Source: Bacteroidota bacterium (lineage in GTDB: Bacteria; Bacteroidota; Bacteroidia; Chitinophagales; LD1). Taken from it: DNA of 5,826 nucleotides. The notes beneath the pieces are model-generated. The model was not told where the DNA came from and did no database searches. It saw only the letters and a list, made by a program, of their open reading frames with translations. The position numbers and the translations under genes were made by a program. The stretch lies in assembly GCA_028288545.1 (NCBI GenBank), contig JAQBNQ010000304.1, positions 1 through 5,826 of the forward strand. Direction: 5' to 3'. Shown in pieces: positions 3,802 to 5,826 of this stretch; the first letter of the stretch is position 1, and each line of letters starts with the position of its first letter.

Positions 3802-5826
3802 ATGCTTAGCAGGTTTACGTTTATCGTAATAAGTTTTATACTGGTTTCCAAAATTTCGATGGCACAGGTGCAATTGCCGCAGCCAACCGAAGTTTATGGG
3901 AAGGTAATTGATGCCAGTACCAAGGAGCCTATTGCCGATGTAAACATCCGGTTTAATAACTCTCTTAAAACTACTATGACCGATCCCAAAGGTCAGTTTT
4001 CAATCAGAACGATAGACAAGGTTGACTCTATTTCATTTTCGTATATCGGTTTTAGAACCCGGACAGTTGCTGTTAAAAGGGGAAGTTCCCAAAGCTTAAC
4101 CGTTGAGTTAGGCTCGGATGTTTTGAAACTCACAGAGGTGAAAGTAAAGTCGGGCAAAAAGCATAAACGGGTAATTGATACTACTGCTAATTATGTGTAT
4201 TACGAGGTTTTAAAAAACAAACCGCTTAACCGGAGCAATAATCTTGAAAGCTATAAGTATCAGAGTTATGAGAAACTGCAGGTTTCATTGTTTAATCCAT
4301 CGCAGCGGTTAATTGACTTCTTTTTATTTAAGCCATTCAGGTTTGCATTTAAAAATGTTGATACAACGGCCGAGGGTCTTCCGTTTATGCCGGGTTTGAT
4401 AAAAGAAACTATCAGCGATGTGTACTATCGGAAAAAACCCAAAGGGCTTAAAACAATTGTAACAACAGAAAAGCTAAGCGGAATTGATAATCCATCTATG
4501 GGCAATTTGGCGCGCTACCATTTTGCCGAAATAGATATTTACGAGAACCTGTTTGTTATTGCCGCCCAATCTTTCACCTCTCCTTTTTCTCCCAGCGCTA
4601 TCAACACTTATTTTTATTACCTGACGGATACCGCAGTTATTGACGGACGTATTTCGTACAAACTGCACTTTGTAGGCAAGGTGAAGGAAGACCTGGCGCT
4701 TAAAGGATATGCATGGATAGATTCGGCAACCTGGGCTATCAAGTCGATTGTTTTTCGTCCTAATGAAAAAGCCAACTTTAATTTTGTAAACGATTATACT
4801 ATTAGCCAGGATTATATTTTGGTAAGTAATAAGTATTGGCTGCTAAAGCGCGAAGAGGTGCGAACCATGGCTGCGCTGTTGAAAAAGAAAAACACTACAG
4901 CCCTTTTGGTTACAAAAATGGCTTTCCATCGCAATTTTGAGGTGGATAAGCCTATACCCGATTCGGTGTTTAAGGGTGCGGAGCAAAGAATACTTTTGGA
5001 TAATGCGCGGAGCAGATCATATGGCTATTTGGATAGTGCCCGCTTTGAACCCCTTACACGGCAGGAGCGGGAAGTATACCATATATCTGATACGTTTAAA
5101 CTGGTACCTGCCTGGAAAACCTACGAATGGTTTGGAAGATTTTTTACGGCAGCATATGCTGATGCAGGGCCTATAAGCATTGGCAGGGTGTTGAATTTTG
5201 CCAGCAGGAATAATGTAGAAGGATGGCGGTTTCGTTTTGGTGCTGAAACCAATCCGCGTTTTCAGCATATTGGTACACCGGCTAATACATTTTTGCATAA
5301 GTTTTATTTATCGGCATATGGCGCTTATGGATTTAGTGATAAAATATTTCAGTACGGCGGAATTATGCGGTTTAACCTTCCGCACCACAACGACCGCTGG
5401 CATTCGCTTGAAGCTGCTTACAAGTACGACATGGTGGTGCCCGGGCAAAATGAAGATGAAACCCTGCTTACCTTTGATAATATTGTTACGCTGATAAGTG
5501 GCCAAACACTGAGCAAAATAATGAGAGTGCGCGAGGTGCATATTAGCGATGAAAAAGAGTGGCTAAAGGATTTCTCCACCATTCAATCCATCTCTCAAAA
5601 AACCTATTACGACATACCTAATGTTTTTAATTTTTCGAGGGAAGTGAGTGGTAACCCTAAACACATTTCCAATTTTAATGTAACCGAGTTTATGATCGAC
5701 TCAAGATATAGTTACAATGATCAATATTTTGTTGGAAATTTCTGGCGCTACTTCTTATCTACCAAATACCCGGTGTTTATGTTCCGCTACACGGCCGGAC
5801 TGTCGGATATGCAGGGTGATTATTTC
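3802..5826 (+). CDS. DUF5686 protein with N-terminal carboxypeptidase-regulatory-like domain (3' truncated)
   Basis: The frame is open from ATG 3802 to the window end, 675 codons without a stop; because it has no stop, an ORF finder would miss it. Residues 1-21 form a signal peptide (R4, hydrophobic core 5-16, cut after SMA before Q22). Residues 31-113 are a CarboxypepD_reg-like domain: VYGKVIDASTKEPIADVNI, TDPKGQFSI, ISFSYIGFRT (77-86), ending in LTEVKV. From about 130 (NYVYYEVLKNKPLNRSNNLE, YKYQSYEKLQV) the sequence matches my knowledge of DUF5686, including GYAWIDSATWAIKSI (302-316). The later part is rich in aromatic, alternating strands (RFRFGAETNPRF, YGAYGFSD, FMFRYTAGLSD), typical of an outer-membrane beta-barrel. 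The family is often 800-860 residues, so perhaps 130-190 residues are missing. It is probably an outer-membrane protein of unknown function. A purine run 3 bases upstream is a weak SD. The neighbouring CBS gene is 74 bp upstream. Confidence 0.92.
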   Translation, partial: MLSRFTFIVISFILVSKISMAQVQLPQPTEVYGKVIDASTKEPIADVNIRFNNSLKTTMTDPKGQFSIRTIDKVDSISFSYIGFRTRTVAVKRGSSQSLTVELGSDVLKLTEVKVKSGKKHKRVIDTTANYVYYEVLKNKPLNRSNNLESYKYQSYEKLQVSLFNPSQRLIDFFLFKPFRFAFKNVDTTAEGLPFMPGLIKETISDVYYRKKPKGLKTIVTTEKLSGIDNPSMGNLARYHFAEIDIYENLFVIAAQSFTSPFSPSAINTYFYYLTDTAVIDGRISYKLHFVGKVKEDLALKGYAWIDSATWAIKSIVFRPNEKANFNFVNDYTISQDYILVSNKYWLLKREEVRTMAALLKKKNTTALLVTKMAFHRNFEVDKPIPDSVFKGAEQRILLDNARSRSYGYLDSARFEPLTRQEREVYHISDTFKLVPAWKTYEWFGRFFTAAYADAGPISIGRVLNFASRNNVEGWRFRFGAETNPRFQHIGTPANTFLHKFYLSAYGAYGFSDKIFQYGGIMRFNLPHHNDRWHSLEAAYKYDMVVPGQNEDETLLTFDNIVTLISGQTLSKIMRVREVHISDEKEWLKDFSTIQSISQKTYYDIPNVFNFSREVSGNPKHISNFNVTEFMIDSRYSYNDQYFVGNFWRYFLSTKYPVFMFRYTAGLSDMQGDYF

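Noticed and set aside
4937..5541. Several ORFs of 77-93 codons on both strands near the window end
   Set aside because: All lie inside the continuous 675-codon DUF5686 frame, which has a signal peptide and family motifs; they are frame shadows.
1..5826. CRISPR array, tRNA, rRNA, toxin-antitoxin pair or defence island
   Set aside because: I saw no regularly spaced repeats, no cloverleaf or rRNA-like sequence, and no nuclease, methylase or toxin domains; the recognisable genes are ordinary core or envelope genes.

Overview
The window looks like a chromosomal segment of a Bacteroidota bacterium, most likely from the Sphingobacteriaceae (Mucilaginibacter/Pedobacter type). Three things point there. 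The last gene has the CarboxypepD_reg-like plus DUF5686 architecture, which is essentially Bacteroidota-specific. Two upstream regions carry the Bacteroidota -7 promoter element TAnnTTTG. Most genes lack a Shine-Dalgarno sequence. Genus-level placement is inference. Every recognisable gene is on the + strand.

Layout. 1-200 is the C-terminal end of an ABC transporter ATPase with its H-loop. 201-434 holds a -7 promoter element, then a leader containing a possible 29-codon ORF (332-421) whose stop abuts an unusually strong Shine-Dalgarno sequence. 435-935 is a secreted single-domain protein with a carboxypeptidase-regulatory-like fold, closed by a clear intrinsic terminator (961-991). 1020-1087 is a perfect 20-bp inverted repeat built from tandem octamers. 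1112-1675 is a PabA/TrpG glutamine amidotransferase. 1676-2168 has no convincing gene but is packed with palindromes; four share a TGAA loop, and two inverted arms bracket about 335 bp. 2169-2927 is an alpha/beta hydrolase with a complete catalytic triad, preceded by a good TTTG/TAnnTTTG promoter. 3065-3727 is a CBS-pair protein with a likely ACT-like tail. 3802-5826 is a 675-codon DUF5686 outer-membrane-type protein that runs off the end of the window.

The genes do not form one obvious pathway. PabA/TrpG supplies ammonia for aminodeoxychorismate or anthranilate synthesis, the CBS protein is probably a nucleotide sensor, and the hydrolase has no assignable substrate. The two envelope proteins (435-935 and 3802-5826) share a homologous beta-sandwich domain. 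I see no sign of a defence system, CRISPR array, tRNA, rRNA or intact transposase. The less ordinary content is the intergenic palindrome island at 1696-2030, the 20-bp inverted repeat before pabA, and the leader ORF with its strong ribosome binding site before the 435 gene.
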